Shown here piece after piece: positions 6,509-6,683 of a DNA stretch of 6,683 nucleotides. Source of the stretch: an archaeon (GTDB lineage: Archaea > Nanobdellota > Nanobdellia > Woesearchaeales > JAGVOV01); contig JAGVOV010000058.1 in NCBI GenBank assembly GCA_020052545.1, positions 1 to 6,683 on the forward strand, written 5' to 3'. The position numbers and the translations under genes are program-made. The notes beneath the pieces are model-generated. The model was not told where the DNA came from, did no database searches, and saw only the letters and a list, made by a program, of their open reading frames with translations. Each line of letters begins with the position of its first letter. Position 1 is the first letter of the stretch.

Positions 6509-6683
6509 AGGTCGCCTCTCACTTTTATGTAAAGCACTTCAAAAAGCGTGAACAGTGCGGCCAAGATTGCCAGATAAGTGTAGAGCGGCAGATCAGCGAC
6601 GACAATGCTTTGGTTCAGTTTTTTGTTAACGCTAGCATAATCGAGCTTCTTATCTTTGTTTATGCCGCTCTCTTTCTCATTCA
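6505..6683 (-). CDS. C-terminal end of a membrane protein, first visible gene of the operon (partial)
   Basis: Only 58 codons are visible, from 6681 down to the TGA at 6505-6507; the rest lies beyond the right edge. The first 30 residues are polar and Lys-rich (NEKESGINKDKKLDYASVNK), then one membrane helix (about 31-50: ADLPLYTYLAILAALFTLFE) ends in VLYIKVRGDL. A final helix closed by a short basic tail is how BatA-like and VWA membrane proteins of such clusters usually end, so this may be a second protein of that kind, with its bulk outside the cell; this is inference. The stop overlaps the ATG of the next gene in an ATGA, making co-translation very likely. It shows that the operon's promoter and first gene lie outside the window. 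Confidence 0.75.
   Translation of the reverse strand, partial: NEKESGINKDKKLDYASVNKKLNQSIVVADLPLYTYLAILAALFTLFEVLYIKVRGDL
6515..6520 (-). promoter_or_regulatory. Shine-Dalgarno for the VWA/GATase-like gene
   Basis: GAGAGG on the minus strand lies 6 bases before the ATG at 6506-6508, inside the last codons of the preceding gene. It supports this ATG as the start and lets the gene be translated independently of pure stop-start coupling. Confidence 0.55.

Overview
The window looks archaeal. The first gene is a TrmB-type transcription regulator. A small gene appears to use a leaderless GTG start placed about 26 bases after a TATA-like element. Other starts are preceded by partial Shine-Dalgarno motifs (GAGAGG, GGTGA), and AGG/AGA arginine and ATA isoleucine codons are frequent. 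A DPANN/Woesearchaeota-like or related archaeon is my best guess, but lineage cannot be fixed from this sequence alone. The window is gene-dense, with no gap over about 45 bases between genes and no RNA gene, mobile element or CRISPR array that I can see.

Left part, plus strand (1-893): the C-terminal 213 residues of a TrmB-family regulator whose helix-turn-helix is cut off by the window edge. A 41-base AT-rich spacer follows, carrying a likely terminator and promoter, and then a 69-residue tail-anchored membrane protein. That small gene ends one base before the end of the convergent operon.

Right part, minus strand (6683 down to 895): a tightly packed run of six genes. In transcription order they are: (1) the C-terminal end of a membrane protein entering from outside the window; (2) a 798-residue membrane protein with an N-terminal BatA-like membrane pair, a short von Willebrand factor A (VWA)-like domain, a beta-sandwich, a class-I glutamine-amidotransferase-like (GATase) fold interrupted by a full VWA domain, and a C-terminal anchor; (3) a 205-residue single-pass protein with a long heptad coiled coil; (4) a 264-residue three-helix membrane protein; (5) a MoxR-type AAA+ ATPase; (6) a DUF58 protein with a VWA-type metal site. 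All junctions overlap or are separated by at most 5 bases.

The minus-strand run is an archaeal counterpart of the bacterial MoxR/DUF58/Bat-type clusters. The likely arrangement is a cytosolic ATPase-adaptor pair (MoxR + DUF58) working with membrane proteins that expose VWA, amidotransferase-like and beta domains outside the cell. The biochemical job is not known from the sequence; a chaperone, assembly or envelope-maintenance role is inference from the MoxR family. The coiled-coil gene, the MoxR-last gene order and the small convergent tail-anchored gene are the least explained parts.
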